A stretch of DNA of 46,095 bases from Pirellulaceae bacterium (lineage in GTDB: Bacteria; Planctomycetota; Planctomycetia; Pirellulales; Pirellulaceae): assembly GCA_016784735.1 (NCBI GenBank), contig JADHUC010000047.1, forward strand, positions 1-46,095, given 5' to 3'. Every line of letters begins with the position of its first letter. Position 1 is the stretch's first letter. The notes under the pieces were generated by a model, which was not told the DNA's origin, searched no databases, and saw only the letters and a program-made list of their open reading frames with translations. Positions 25,072-34,225 of this stretch are shown here, in pieces. Position numbers and translations under genes: made by a program.

Positions 25072-26694
25072 CTAAGCCGCCTTGAACTCGCTTGCCGCGC
25101 GGATCGCGCGCCGTGCGCCCCAACCTTCTCCCAAGACGGCTAACGCCACTCGGTCCTCCAAGTTGGGGCGGAAGACGGTCAGTAGCAACAGCGGCAGGTA
25201 CCACGCCACATATAGCCCGCCGCCGTAGCCATGCCAGAACTGAGTGGCGACCATCACCGCGGCCGAACAACTGAGCAGCGTGCCCAGGTTCTTCTGTGCG
25301 GGCCACAACGCCAAAGTGCCGCTGAGCGCCACGAACGCCGCCAGAACGGGAACTCGATATGGCGGATCGAGCACCAGCCCCCAGAAACCTTCCAAGCCTT
25401 CCTGGAGCGGTGGCCACAAGCCGAACATGTTCTTGAGGTTCTCCCAATACGACGCCTCGGGCATGAATACCAACGAGACGGCCATTAGCAGCAACGTCAC
25501 GGCGACGCCTGCAACAAACCGCATCAGGCCCCGTCGCCAATAGAAGCTGATCCACAATGGCAGCAGGAACAATGGATAGTACATTAGGCTGGTGGCAAGG
25601 CCGATGAACATGCCCGCCGTCAGCGGACGCCGGTAGCAGAGAATGGCCCAAACCAGCAACGCTGCAGGAATCACATGTTCGATGTGCCCCGTCATTTGCG
25701 CTGTGTAGGGCAGCAACAGATAAAGCGTCGCTACACCAACTCCCGTTTTCGTGTTGCCAAAGTGCCAGTACCCAATGGCGACGATCCCCAACACAACCGC
25801 CAGATGACATAGGATGGCGATCGTCTTCGCCGCCAGGACGTAAGTCCGCTGGGATCGAGTCCGCGGGACACCTTCCGGCACCAGCGGCGACGTTGGAATA
25901 CTGGGGATGTATTTCAAGATCGCATACCCAGGCCCGGGGGGCAAAGCGGGCACGCTTTCCTCGACCGCCGTATCGACGGGCACTATTTGCTCGATCGTTG
26001 CCGCTTCGACCGATGTCAGCTTCGCCGGATCGCTGGTGATCACGTTGGCCATCAGGAACACGAACAACGAACACAGGCTGAACGTCAAACCGCCTGACGT
26101 CAGATTCGGTTCCAGCAGCGGTCGTCGAACCATTGTCGGGTCCAGCACTAGCCGCAGGAGCAACAAGCTGCTGATCGCAAAAAGCCAAATGAAGCCAAAT
26201 CGCTCGACGGCCCGAGCTTGCTGGGCGGGAGTCGACACGCCCTCCTGATCGGCGGCCTCGTCAGCCAGCTCGTCAGCCTGTTCGCTTTCAGCTTCCTCCG
26301 GGGCCGGTTCCTCGATTGGCATTTCCGCTGGGTCAGTCGTCGGATCTTCAGCCTCGGGAAAAGGCGGTTCGGCTTCCGGTTCGTGCACTATGAGATCGAT
26401 CTTCGCGGCGGGGTCATCGGAGGGTTCAGTCGGCGAGTCAGACGAGGCCGTTTCCTCAGCATCGGGCGTCTGCTGCGCTTCGAGTCGCGCTAGTTGGTCG
26501 GCCTTGTTGCCCGCCTCGCGTCCATACTGAGCCATCAACAAACCGGGGGCGAGCAGGATCAGCAGTACAAGATCCAAGTTGCGCACGCTCCAGAATCGAC
26601 CGAACTTGAAAAACAGGCCGATCATCAGCAGCGACGCGAGGTAGACCCATGTCGTGGGATTGACTCGGTGGTAGTGAAAGAGGATCTCGCTCAT
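25072..26694 (-). CDS. Polytopic membrane protein, GT87/DUF2029-like, with acidic Pro/Glu-rich loop
   Basis: 540 residues from ATG 26694 (MSEILFHYHR); an upstream in-frame extension to 26793 is less likely. The N-terminus has two membrane segments (TWVYLASLLMIGLFFKF, LDLVLLILLAPGLLMA), then about 105 residues very rich in Glu, Ala, Pro and Asp, then about nine further membrane segments. The pattern RRPLTAGMFIGLATSLMYYP followed by LFLLPLWISF resembles the GT87 (polyprenol-phosphate-dependent mannosyltransferase) group, but the catalytic Asp of that group could not be fixed. If right, it would transfer a sugar from a lipid carrier at the outer face of the inner membrane. It is convergent with the secretin gene, 87 bases apart. 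Confidence 0.6.
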   Translation of the reverse strand: MSEILFHYHRVNPTTWVYLASLLMIGLFFKFGRFWSVRNLDLVLLILLAPGLLMAQYGREAGNKADQLARLEAQQTPDAEETASSDSPTEPSDDPAAKIDLIVHEPEAEPPFPEAEDPTTDPAEMPIEEPAPEEAESEQADELADEAADQEGVSTPAQQARAVERFGFIWLFAISSLLLLRLVLDPTMVRRPLLEPNLTSGGLTFSLCSLFVFLMANVITSDPAKLTSVEAATIEQIVPVDTAVEESVPALPPGPGYAILKYIPSIPTSPLVPEGVPRTRSQRTYVLAAKTIAILCHLAVVLGIVAIGYWHFGNTKTGVGVATLYLLLPYTAQMTGHIEHVIPAALLVWAILCYRRPLTAGMFIGLATSLMYYPLFLLPLWISFYWRRGLMRFVAGVAVTLLLMAVSLVFMPEASYWENLKNMFGLWPPLQEGLEGFWGLVLDPPYRVPVLAAFVALSGTLALWPAQKNLGTLLSCSAAVMVATQFWHGYGGGLYVAWYLPLLLLTVFRPNLEDRVALAVLGEGWGARRAIRAASEFKAA

Positions 26695-26880
26695 CCGTCC
26701 GGTCGGCGTGCGGTTCTGAACTGCGAACGCGGAAAAGTCCAACCATTCAAGATATACCGCCTTCGCCGATTTGCAAGCACGGACGCTCCCCAAACGGTGG
26801 GGAACGGAGAAACGAAAGCCGAATAAACGCTATACTCTCGTTACATTGACATGACCTTTTGGCCAGTATTGGGGACAACG

Positions 26881-27357
26881 ATGTCCGAAACGGTGTTTGA
26901 ACGTCTGGGGCGGCATCTACTCGATCATGATGTGCCGTTCGATGTCACGCGTCACGATCCGGTTTACACCAGCGAAGAGGCCGCTCGCGTGAGAGGAACG
27001 CCTTTGGCAAGCGGTGCGAAGGCGTTGGTATGCAAGGTGGCAGACCGCTTCGGCATGTTCGTCTTGCCTGCCGACCGGCGACTGTCCAACAAGGCGATTC
27101 GTAAACAGTTGGGTGCCCGCAAGCTGCGATTCGCCAGCCGCGACGAAGTACTTGATTTGACGGGGCTCGCGCCGGGGGCAATTCCGCCGTTTGGCAGTTT
27201 GTTCGATTTGCCGACTTGGTGCGACGATCGATTGGCCGAGCAGGCCCGAATCAACTTCAACGCCGGCGATCACGCCATCTCGATCAGCATGGCGTACTCG
27301 GACTATGTGGCGATCGAACAACCGACAATCGCTTCCGTTTCCGAAGCGTCGGACTAA
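26881..27357 (+). CDS. YbaK/ProX-type aminoacyl-tRNA deacylase domain protein
   Basis: 158 residues from ATG 26881; an upstream ATG at 26851 adds ten residues of poor quality. The single-domain YbaK/EbsC fold is clear: HDPVYTSEEAARVRGTPLAS, GAKALVCKV with conserved Lys near 47, FVLPADRRLSNKAIRK, ARKLRFASRDEVLDLTGLAP and GAIPPFGSLFDLPTWCDDRL. These proteins hydrolyse mischarged aminoacyl-tRNAs (for example Cys- or Ala-tRNAPro) in trans. It is a free-standing form without a synthetase domain. It is divergent from the membrane protein gene. A foldback repeat at 27387 separates it from the convergent methylase gene. Confidence 0.88.
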   Translation: MSETVFERLGRHLLDHDVPFDVTRHDPVYTSEEAARVRGTPLASGAKALVCKVADRFGMFVLPADRRLSNKAIRKQLGARKLRFASRDEVLDLTGLAPGAIPPFGSLFDLPTWCDDRLAEQARINFNAGDHAISISMAYSDYVAIEQPTIASVSEASD

Positions 27358-27386
27358 GCACCCGCTCACCAGTTTTCGACCACAAT

Positions 27387-27445
27387 GTAGGATGGACATT
27401 CCTGTCCGTCGCTTCGCGAATGACGGACAAGAATGTCCATCCTAC
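27387..27445. repeat. Foldback repeat G between convergent genes
   Basis: 24-base arms, 27387-27410 and 27422-27445, are inverted copies with one mismatch, built on GTAGGATGGACATTC and GTCCGTC, with an 11-base loop. It lies between the deacylase stop (27357) and the methylase stop (27489) and would form a strong hairpin in both transcripts, so it could act as a bidirectional terminator. Confidence 0.85.
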
Positions 27446-27488
27446 GTGGCTCGAGTTTACCAGAGAACTTGTGCGCGGATGCTTGGCG

Positions 27489-29273
27489 TTAGTCAAAATC
27501 CGATTCGACCGTCTGGATTTCGTGATCCGTCAGGCCATACAACTGATAAACGATCCTGTCGATTTCGCGATCCATCGACTCCAGTTGCTTGGAAGCGGTC
27601 TCGTGTTCCATCAACTCTGATTTGCGCAACGATCGCCCTGCTGACCGATCCTGCATCGCCTCGGCCAACTCGACAAGCCGCTGTTGACGACGACGCTCTC
27701 GTTCGTTCGCTGGATCGATAATTCGAATCGGCAGTCTTCCAAGTGGTCCCTTGTTGATCGCCAGGTAATCGCCGGCGAGGTGCTTCGCCTGAAAGCGGAT
27801 GCGAAACAGGTACGAGAGCAGCCTGGAGTTCAACAGTGCCAGCAAGTAACCAGAATCTTCCGCCGGCTTGGCTACGGCGTAGACCTGTACTCCGAGCGCG
27901 AGCCCGCCCGGATGGTAGGCAGCTTCCAACCGGCGTGTCATACCGGCGACGACAATCTTGGGATCGCGAAACAGCTCTCGTTTGCGAAGACTGAGACAGT
28001 TTGACTGTCTGGGCAGCACAGGTCTCGCGAAATCCCGTTTCATGAAACGCACGTCGCCCAACTGTATGACATAACGGTCGATATTGCCGCTGACGATGAA
28101 ATCGAAACAATCCTCGCCCTGATCAGCCGATCTTTCGCGCAAGTCGGCGGCGACTTTCGAGGCAGCAAAGCCGGTCGTACCGCTGTGCAATTCTGCGATC
28201 TCACCCAGTGGCCGAGTCGTTGCTCGCGATTCGACATTCAGGGAACCGTGGATGCTCAGACCGGCTTCGGCCGACAATTCGGCTTGGCTCACGCGCAGAG
28301 TCGTGCGATCGCCAGCCAATTCGTCGGTCGATCCAGCGTGAAACACGTCGATGTGGTGACGTCCATTCGGATGCCCCTTCTTCCAAATAACGACGTACGG
28401 GTAGACTCCCACGTTGCGGAATGCACCGCACTGAGAAACGTCCGTGATGCGGGTGAGTATGGTCCTTTCGAGCAACAATGACCTGCACGGCCGGGCGTAG
28501 TCCATTGCGGCGATCTTGTTCGGGACAATCAGGCCACACATGCCGCCCGGGCGCAACAGCTCGTGCGCCTTTTCGAGAAACAGGACGTACAGATCGTACG
28601 AGCCGTAGGCGCACCGGTAGCGAGATTTCAGGTAGTCTTTGACCACCTTCCCTCGCGACTTGGTCAAGATGCGAACATTGACGTAGGGTGGGTTGCCGAT
28701 GATGGCGTCGAAGCCCTCGTTTGGTGGTTTGAGAAAATGGCCAAACGCGTCTTCCCACGAGAAGGGATTCGTCGCCTCGACCCGGCCACGCTCCGCCTGG
28801 AAATCCGGACCAATCAAGGCGTCGCCACAGTGGATATTAGCATCCAGTTGCCTTGTCAACGAATCCGTTCTTTGCTGATCGCCGTCCGCGGCGGCCTGGG
28901 CCAACGCATATTTGGCGGCTTGCACGTAGCTTATGTCCTGATCCACTCCGAAAAGACTGGCGAACAGAATCCTCTTTCGCTCCTCGAAAGTCAGTCGCCA
29001 TTCGCCCGAATTGCCTCTCTCCAGACACCGACCGTGCCCGGATTCTCTCTGATAGCGTGCCAAGAGCCACTCCAGCAGGTAGCGGTAGGCCTCGACAAGA
29101 AACACGCCTTCGCCACAGGCCGGCTCAAGAATACGCGGTGGACGATCAGGGCTGGCGTCCTGCAGCAGCGGGGCGAGCGTGTGGCGGACGATGTATCGCA
29201 CCACCGGGTCGGGCGTGAAATACGCCCCCGCGGCCCTGCGTGATGTTCGAGACTTGGTCACCGGGGAGGCCAT
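27489..29273 (-). CDS. N6-adenine DNA methyltransferase, Eco57I/TaqI type (orphan)
   Basis: 594 residues from ATG 29273; a TTG seven codons upstream is an alternative. The SAM-binding motif I is ILEPACGEGVFL near residues 48-59, and the catalytic motif IV is N194-P-P-Y197. AGAYFTPDPVVRYIV at the N-terminus is the usual lead-in of this class. The C-terminal part has a TaqI-like target-recognition region (HSGTTGFAASKV, YLLALLNSRLLSYLFR) and ends with MDREIDRIVYQLYGLTDHEI, typical of the family. There is no nuclease domain at the N-terminus and no restriction gene next to it, so it looks like an orphan methylase or one part of a phage-defence or regulatory system. It is convergent with the deacylase gene and divergent from the TPR gene. 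Confidence 0.87.
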   Translation of the reverse strand: MASPVTKSRTSRRAAGAYFTPDPVVRYIVRHTLAPLLQDASPDRPPRILEPACGEGVFLVEAYRYLLEWLLARYQRESGHGRCLERGNSGEWRLTFEERKRILFASLFGVDQDISYVQAAKYALAQAAADGDQQRTDSLTRQLDANIHCGDALIGPDFQAERGRVEATNPFSWEDAFGHFLKPPNEGFDAIIGNPPYVNVRILTKSRGKVVKDYLKSRYRCAYGSYDLYVLFLEKAHELLRPGGMCGLIVPNKIAAMDYARPCRSLLLERTILTRITDVSQCGAFRNVGVYPYVVIWKKGHPNGRHHIDVFHAGSTDELAGDRTTLRVSQAELSAEAGLSIHGSLNVESRATTRPLGEIAELHSGTTGFAASKVAADLRERSADQGEDCFDFIVSGNIDRYVIQLGDVRFMKRDFARPVLPRQSNCLSLRKRELFRDPKIVVAGMTRRLEAAYHPGGLALGVQVYAVAKPAEDSGYLLALLNSRLLSYLFRIRFQAKHLAGDYLAINKGPLGRLPIRIIDPANERERRRQQRLVELAEAMQDRSAGRSLRKSELMEHETASKQLESMDREIDRIVYQLYGLTDHEIQTVESDFD

Positions 29274-29378
29274 GGTTCGTCTGCCGCTCGTCAAGCCGGA
29301 CGGAGTCTGCTATTCTGTGAATCTTGCACGGCGCTCGTGCTTGCTCAGTTTCCTGAACATTCATTGGAAGTACAAGTC

Positions 29379-31529
29379 ATGGCGTTTGACGTATTCGAGC
29401 ATTGCCCCGGCGGTGAGGATAAGAAGATCAAGTTCTGCTGCGGAAAGGGCATCGTTGGCGACCTGGGCGACGCGGCGGACGCCCTGAATGCCGGCCAGCG
29501 CGCTTCGGCAATCAGCCAATTGAACCGTTTGATCGAAACGAAGGGCAAGCGAGCGTGTCTTCTGGCGATGAAGGGTGCTGCTCAATTGCAGATGGAGAAT
29601 TTCGAGGGCCTGACGGAAACGACCGAGGCTTTCTTGGAGGCCCACCCGCAAAATCCCGTGGCATTCGCGTTTTCGGCGATACTCGCCGCAGCAGGCGGAG
29701 AAAGCGACACGGCCATCGACCAGTTGCAGCGGGCGTTGGAGTTGACGGGCGCAGGCATGCACGAGATCACCTACGAAGCCATTGGTATCGTGGCCCAACG
29801 GCTATTGCGCGAAGGCAACGTTGTGGCTGCCCGGGGCCACTTGATGTTGCAGGCATCCGTGGCGCCGGAGGGTGACAGGCGGGCGCTCGACATGCTGTAT
29901 CAAGTGCACGCTTCGCCCAATGTGCCTCTGCTGTTGAAACAGGACCTGCGATTGGAGCCTCCGCCCGAGGGAGCGCCCTGGTGGAACGAGGGCGGAGCCG
30001 CCTTGGCTTCCGCCGGAGCTGGAGCGTGGGTCGAAGCGCTTAACGCGTTTTCGGCTTTGGCCGAGGCTCACCCGGCGGAATCAACCATCTCCAAGAACAT
30101 TGCCATTCTGCAGACTTGGCTCCGGAACGACGAGGCGGGCGAGGCCTGGCGCACCTGCGCCGCAATGGAGGGCCTCGATTTGGACGACGCGGTCGAATCC
30201 CACGCCACGGGGCAGTTGCTGTCGGACCGAGATGAAGAGACCGTCGATCGAGTTGCCCAGACCTATCCAATCTCGGACACCGATCGCATGATGGAACGAC
30301 TGCTATCGGAAAAGCACGTCGACCAAATGAATATCGACCTTATGGGCATGGCCTCCGATGACTCGCCTCCGCCCAAAGGAGCCTTCTTCCTGCTCGATCA
30401 CGCTGTGCCGCCCACTGCTGAAAACCTTAAGTGCGAGGACATACCGACGGTTCTGGGCGAAATGTACTTATACGGCCGAGAAACCAACCGCGAAGCGCGT
30501 ATTGAATTCCTGACTGTCAAGACGGCCGATTTCGAGGCCAAAACACAAGCATTGAAAGACCTGTTGGGTGAACTCGGCGGAACGCTCGAAAAAGAGGAAC
30601 CCGTTGACGAGATTCCGGCCGCGTCGGTTGCCTTGTCGTGGCAATGGCGAATGCCTGATGACGTTTCCTTGGAACAGCGATCCGCTCTGATCGCTGAACA
30701 GCGCCGCCGGGTCAATTTGAACGTCTGGCCGGAAACGCCGCTCGCGGAACTGGAGGGAAAACGCCCGTCGGAGGTCGCCGGCGATCCGGTCTATCGAGTC
30801 CGGCTGCTCGCAGAGATCCTGCTGCTGGAGTTGGCCAGCGAGCAAAGCATGACGCAAATCGACTACAACGAGTTGCGGGCCAAACTGGGATTGCCGGAGC
30901 GAGTGGATATTGAGCCGAACGGCGTGGACATCGGCGAAATCCCTCTCGTGCGTCTGCACTTGGTGCCGCCGGAGAAACTGAATGATGAAGATCTGGCGAA
31001 AGCTTATGGACGCGCGTTCGTGCACGGCGCAAAACGTGCTTTGCGGCGCACGGCATTCGCGGTCGTCGATCGCGCGAGTCTTAAGGACGACATTGAACAA
31101 TCCGGGGCATACGAGGCGTTGAGCCTCACGTCGACCGACACCGACGAGGCATTGGACTTCAACGACAAAGCGCGTGAAGCGGCGGTGTCCGCCGGCCAAT
31201 CTCCCGCCCGATGGTTGTTCCGCGAATTGGATCTGCGGGTGATGCGAGGCGAGGCCGAGGAGTTCGCTCGATTGATCACCACGCTCGAAAGAAACCATAT
31301 CAACGAACCGGGCGTGGCCGAATCGCTTCAGAAGCTCTTGGTGCAAATGGGCATGATCACTCCGGATGGGCAGCTAACCGAGGCGGCTCAACAGACGCAA
31401 ACGGAGGCACCAAACGTCGTCATGGGCGAGGAGCCCGGCCCGACCGGTGGAGGGATCGTGATGCCGGGCAGCCCACAGCCCAGGGACGATGGCGGGGAAG
31501 AACGGCGCATCGTGCTGCCGGGAGAGTAG
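29379..31529 (+). CDS. TPR-containing protein with SEC-C-like N-terminus
   Basis: 716 residues from ATG 29379 with GGAAG eight bases upstream. The first 24 residues resemble a SEC-C zinc motif in degenerate form: C9-P-G-G, then KKIKFC20-C21GKG (the usual form is CPCGSGKKYKxCC). Helical tetratricopeptide-like repeats follow (about 35-300), then a longer region of unknown fold, ending in a Gly/Pro-rich tail (PTGGGIVMPGSPQP). No signal peptide, so cytoplasmic. It lies 33 bases upstream of ribD and probably shares its transcript. The function is not known; the Cys-rich head suggests zinc or nucleic-acid/protein binding, and this is inference. Confidence 0.7.
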   Translation: MAFDVFEHCPGGEDKKIKFCCGKGIVGDLGDAADALNAGQRASAISQLNRLIETKGKRACLLAMKGAAQLQMENFEGLTETTEAFLEAHPQNPVAFAFSAILAAAGGESDTAIDQLQRALELTGAGMHEITYEAIGIVAQRLLREGNVVAARGHLMLQASVAPEGDRRALDMLYQVHASPNVPLLLKQDLRLEPPPEGAPWWNEGGAALASAGAGAWVEALNAFSALAEAHPAESTISKNIAILQTWLRNDEAGEAWRTCAAMEGLDLDDAVESHATGQLLSDRDEETVDRVAQTYPISDTDRMMERLLSEKHVDQMNIDLMGMASDDSPPPKGAFFLLDHAVPPTAENLKCEDIPTVLGEMYLYGRETNREARIEFLTVKTADFEAKTQALKDLLGELGGTLEKEEPVDEIPAASVALSWQWRMPDDVSLEQRSALIAEQRRRVNLNVWPETPLAELEGKRPSEVAGDPVYRVRLLAEILLLELASEQSMTQIDYNELRAKLGLPERVDIEPNGVDIGEIPLVRLHLVPPEKLNDEDLAKAYGRAFVHGAKRALRRTAFAVVDRASLKDDIEQSGAYEALSLTSTDTDEALDFNDKAREAAVSAGQSPARWLFRELDLRVMRGEAEEFARLITTLERNHINEPGVAESLQKLLVQMGMITPDGQLTEAAQQTQTEAPNVVMGEEPGPTGGGIVMPGSPQPRDDGGEERRIVLPGE

Positions 31530-31562
31530 CCGGGAGATTCCAGCCGGCGGACGCAAACGACA

Positions 31563-32705
31563 ATGTCCATCTCGGAAGTAGATCGACGACACATGGCCCG
31601 AGCCCTTCAACTGGCGGCTCGCGGTGGCGGCCATGTGGAGCCGAATCCAATGGTCGGCTGCGTGATCGCCGATGACGAACGCGTTGTGGGCGAAGGCTGG
31701 CACGGGCGATACGGTGGCCCGCATGCGGAAGTCGAGGCGATTCGAGCGGCTGGCGACGCGGCGGCCGGGGCGACCATGTACGTGACGCTCGAACCCTGTT
31801 GCCATCAGGGAAAAACGCCGCCCTGTACTGACGCTGTGATCGAGTCCGGCGTCCGCCGCGTTGTCGTTGGCGGGCGAGATCCCTTTCGCGAAGTTGACGG
31901 CGGCGGCATTGCGCGGCTGACGCAAGCTTGCCTGGAGGTCGACGTCGGACTGAACGAACGAGAGGCCGCTTGGCTGAACGCGCCGTATCTGAAATTGGTC
32001 GAAACGGGCCGTCCGTGGATTCTCGCCAAGTGGGCCATGACGCTGGATGGCAAATCTGCTACGCGCACCGGCAACAGTCAGTGGATTTCTGGTGAATCCT
32101 CCCGTCGGGTGGTCCATGAGATCCGGGGGCGGATGGACGCGATCATGGTCGGACGCGGGACGGCGTTGGCCGACGATCCGCTGCTGACCGCGCGCCCCGC
32201 CGGCGCACGAACGGCAACGCGTGTCGTGGTGGACTCACAAGCCTCGCTGGCTCCTGACAGCCAACTGGTGGACACGATCGACCAAGCGCCGGTATTGGTT
32301 GCATGCAGTTCGCTGGCACCCGACACAAACCGGCGGCGACTGGCGGATGCAGGGTGCGAAGTATGGGTGAGCGACGCGCGGGACCCATCCGAACGCTTGC
32401 TCGGCCTGCTGGATGAATTGGGGCGGCGCCGCATGACCAATGTCTTGATCGAAGGCGGCGGCCAACTGGCGGGCAGCCTGTTTGACGCGGCCGCCGTGGA
32501 CGAAGTGCATGTGTTTATCGCGAACAAGCTGGTCGGCGGCGCCGATGCACCCACGCCGCTGGCCGGTACGGGCATCGAACTCATGTCGCAAGCCGTCACG
32601 TTGTACGAACCGACCTTCGAGCTTCTGGATGGCGACATCTACCAGCACGGCCGCACGGACACCGCGGCAGAAAGACTGTTTGCTCGAATCGGTCAGCAGG
32701 CGTAG
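31563..32705 (+). CDS. ribD: Bifunctional riboflavin biosynthesis deaminase/reductase RibD
   Basis: 380 residues. The N-terminal deaminase domain has the zinc motif H54-A-E and E-P-C79-C-H, then PPC88 in CHQGKTPPC. The C-terminal half is the pyrimidine reductase (RibG_C/DHFR-like) domain: WAMTLDGKSAT, SGESSRRVVHEIR, MVGRGTALADDP, MTNVLIEGGGQLAGSLF. It converts the GTP cyclohydrolase II product to 5-amino-6-ribitylamino-uracil phosphate using two steps. Length matches the family (about 360-380). No other rib genes are adjacent and no FMN riboswitch was seen upstream. It is probably translated from a transcript that includes the TPR gene before it and the small membrane protein after it. Confidence 0.95.
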   Translation: MSISEVDRRHMARALQLAARGGGHVEPNPMVGCVIADDERVVGEGWHGRYGGPHAEVEAIRAAGDAAAGATMYVTLEPCCHQGKTPPCTDAVIESGVRRVVVGGRDPFREVDGGGIARLTQACLEVDVGLNEREAAWLNAPYLKLVETGRPWILAKWAMTLDGKSATRTGNSQWISGESSRRVVHEIRGRMDAIMVGRGTALADDPLLTARPAGARTATRVVVDSQASLAPDSQLVDTIDQAPVLVACSSLAPDTNRRRLADAGCEVWVSDARDPSERLLGLLDELGRRRMTNVLIEGGGQLAGSLFDAAAVDEVHVFIANKLVGGADAPTPLAGTGIELMSQAVTLYEPTFELLDGDIYQHGRTDTAAERLFARIGQQA

Positions 32706-32750
32706 AATGAACTGGTCGTGGGCGTAGTTGCAGCGGGGGAGCATGGTCCG

Positions 32751-33221
32751 ATGTATGAAGTCTGGTGGATCGTGGCCGGGACACTTGTCGCCATCGGCGT
32801 GTTGGGCCTGTTGGCTTGGCCCAGATGGCGGAGGCGTCGAGAAACAGGGCGTCTCGTGCACGCCTGCAAGCTATTCCATCTTCGCAGGGAATGGCTGGAA
32901 GCGGACTTTGTCACAGTGGGATCGCGCGCGATCAAGCCGCATGGGCTTCAGTGGTCGGATTGCGACTTCGAGGACGAGGCGGCTTTCGCCACCGACAGAA
33001 ACACCAGACAGTTGCGAGCGTTTGTGGCCGTTACGATCTATTTGTGCCCCATCGACGGGGGTGAAGCGGAAGGCGACCGCGGCTCTACGAAGCAGCGTGC
33101 CGCGACCGCGGTGTTCCATTTCGACGGACGCCGGTGGCTGACCGACGGCCGTGCGATCTTCAATCTGAATCCCCTCGAAGCGATCGAGCATTTCCAGCAC
33201 GAGTTGGAGATGGTGGACTAG
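32751..33221 (+). CDS. Small single-membrane-span protein of unknown function
   Basis: 156 residues from ATG 32751, with GGGGAG nine bases upstream (a GTG at 32718 in the same frame is less likely). One membrane segment near residues 4-22 (VWWIVAGTLVAIGVLGLLAW) is followed by a basic PRWRRRRETGR stop-transfer stretch. The remainder is soluble and contains a beta-rich pattern (QLRAFVAVTIYLCPI, ATAVFHFDGRRWLTDGR). No family was recognised. The TAG stop at 33219-33221 is provided by foldback repeat H. Confidence 0.6.
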   Translation: MYEVWWIVAGTLVAIGVLGLLAWPRWRRRRETGRLVHACKLFHLRREWLEADFVTVGSRAIKPHGLQWSDCDFEDEAAFATDRNTRQLRAFVAVTIYLCPIDGGEAEGDRGSTKQRAATAVFHFDGRRWLTDGRAIFNLNPLEAIEHFQHELEMVD

Positions 33222-33348
33222 TGCTTTGTCAATTCTTAGATTTAGGGTTCGCGTTCTCGTGGCGTGAGCTTCCAGCTTGCGATGAACGAGGTGGAGGCCT
33301 TGGCAAGCAGGATGCTTACCCCACGTTTTAGAATTGACAAAGCACTAG
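33218..33348. repeat. Foldback repeat H, 131 bp, 19-bp terminal inverted repeats
   Basis: Termini CTAGTGCTTTGTCAATTCT (33218-33236) and its complement (33330-33348) match perfectly. An inner, less exact pair (GTGGCGTGAGCTTCCAGC near 33259 and GCTTACCCCAC near 33315) is related to the inner pair of repeat A (GGGGTAGGCTTCCAGCCTG type). It sits between convergent genes and contributes the stop codon of the left gene. No target-site duplication was assigned. Confidence 0.85.
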
Positions 33349-33356
33349 ACGTTTCT

Positions 33357-34049
33357 TCACAGCTTCACGATCATGCACTGCGATGTCGGCAGTTCGATGA
33401 TCTCTTCGGTCTTGTCGACGAAGAACTCCTGGAACGCTGCCTTCACGCCGTCCAGCAAGCTGTAATCGTGGGAGAGCATGATTCCGCCGGGATTCATGCG
33501 CGAGTAGTAGTAGTCCAGACACGCCATCGTGCTCTCGTACAGATCGACGTCAAAGTGGGCAAAGGCGTAGGTCGTCTCCTCGACGCCTTCGGCCGACTCG
33601 GGGAAAAGGCCTTTGTGAAAGTGAACATCCGGGTAGCCCTGGAGGTACTCTCTGACCGATTCAAGGCTGCACGCATACTGGCCTGTCCTATGCACACCGG
33701 CATCCTTCTCCGATGTCGGCGGGAGACCCTCGAACGTGTCGTAAAGGTGCAGCGTCTTGCCCCCTTTCACTTCGCAAATCGTTTTTGCGGACGCTCCGGC
33801 GTAGACGCCGACTTCGGCGAAGTCGCCCGGCCTTTTCGTCTGGGCCCGTGCCACGGAGTAGACCAAATAAGCCTCGAACGCGGTCAGCAGGGACTTGCGT
33901 TCTCTCTGGATCTTGCGCAGGAGCTTGACTACGTCTTTCTCCTTGTGACTGCCGAGGGCCCTGAAAAGCAGTCGCGACCATGTGCGCACTGCGAACTGCT
34001 CCAGAAAGCCGCCGCCCAGCTTCTGAACGAATCGATTTCGCAAAAACAT
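33357..34049 (-). CDS. TylF/macrocin-type SAM-dependent O-methyltransferase
   Basis: 230 residues, normal for the TylF group of class I methyltransferases. The SAM-binding segment is FAEVGVYAGASAKTI, followed by LHLYDTFEGLPP and the metal/SAM-pocket Asp motif HFDVDLYESTMACLDYYYSR. The end has PGGIMLSHDYS, typical of the family. It transfers methyl groups to hydroxyls, often on sugars, but other acceptors exist and the target here is not visible. It is divergent from the dehydratase operon across a 176-base gap that carries a sigma70-like promoter pointing the other way. Its link to that operon is unknown. Confidence 0.85.
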   Translation of the reverse strand: MFLRNRFVQKLGGGFLEQFAVRTWSRLLFRALGSHKEKDVVKLLRKIQRERKSLLTAFEAYLVYSVARAQTKRPGDFAEVGVYAGASAKTICEVKGGKTLHLYDTFEGLPPTSEKDAGVHRTGQYACSLESVREYLQGYPDVHFHKGLFPESAEGVEETTYAFAHFDVDLYESTMACLDYYYSRMNPGGIMLSHDYSLLDGVKAAFQEFFVDKTEEIIELPTSQCMIVKL

Positions 34050-34139
34050 CGTTGTCTGACCTCCTCGGGAGTCCTAAGTGTACCCATGAATCTACATCGA
34101 AGGCTGGATCAAGGACACCCCTCACCGGGGCTGCGCCAC

Positions 34140-34168
34140 TTGACCGTCGCAACTGGCGGCGTTAATGT
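34140..34168 (+). promoter_or_regulatory. Sigma70-like promoter for the dehydratase-activase operon
   Basis: TTGACC (34140-34145) and TAATGT (34163-34168) are 17 bases apart. Transcription would begin near 34175, about 50 bases ahead of the ATG at 34226. Confidence 0.5.
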
Positions 34169-34225
34169 GTTTGACTCGGCGGTTCTCGCAAAGTCAGTTG
34201 CCAAAGAAGCAAGAGAGGTTTCGTA

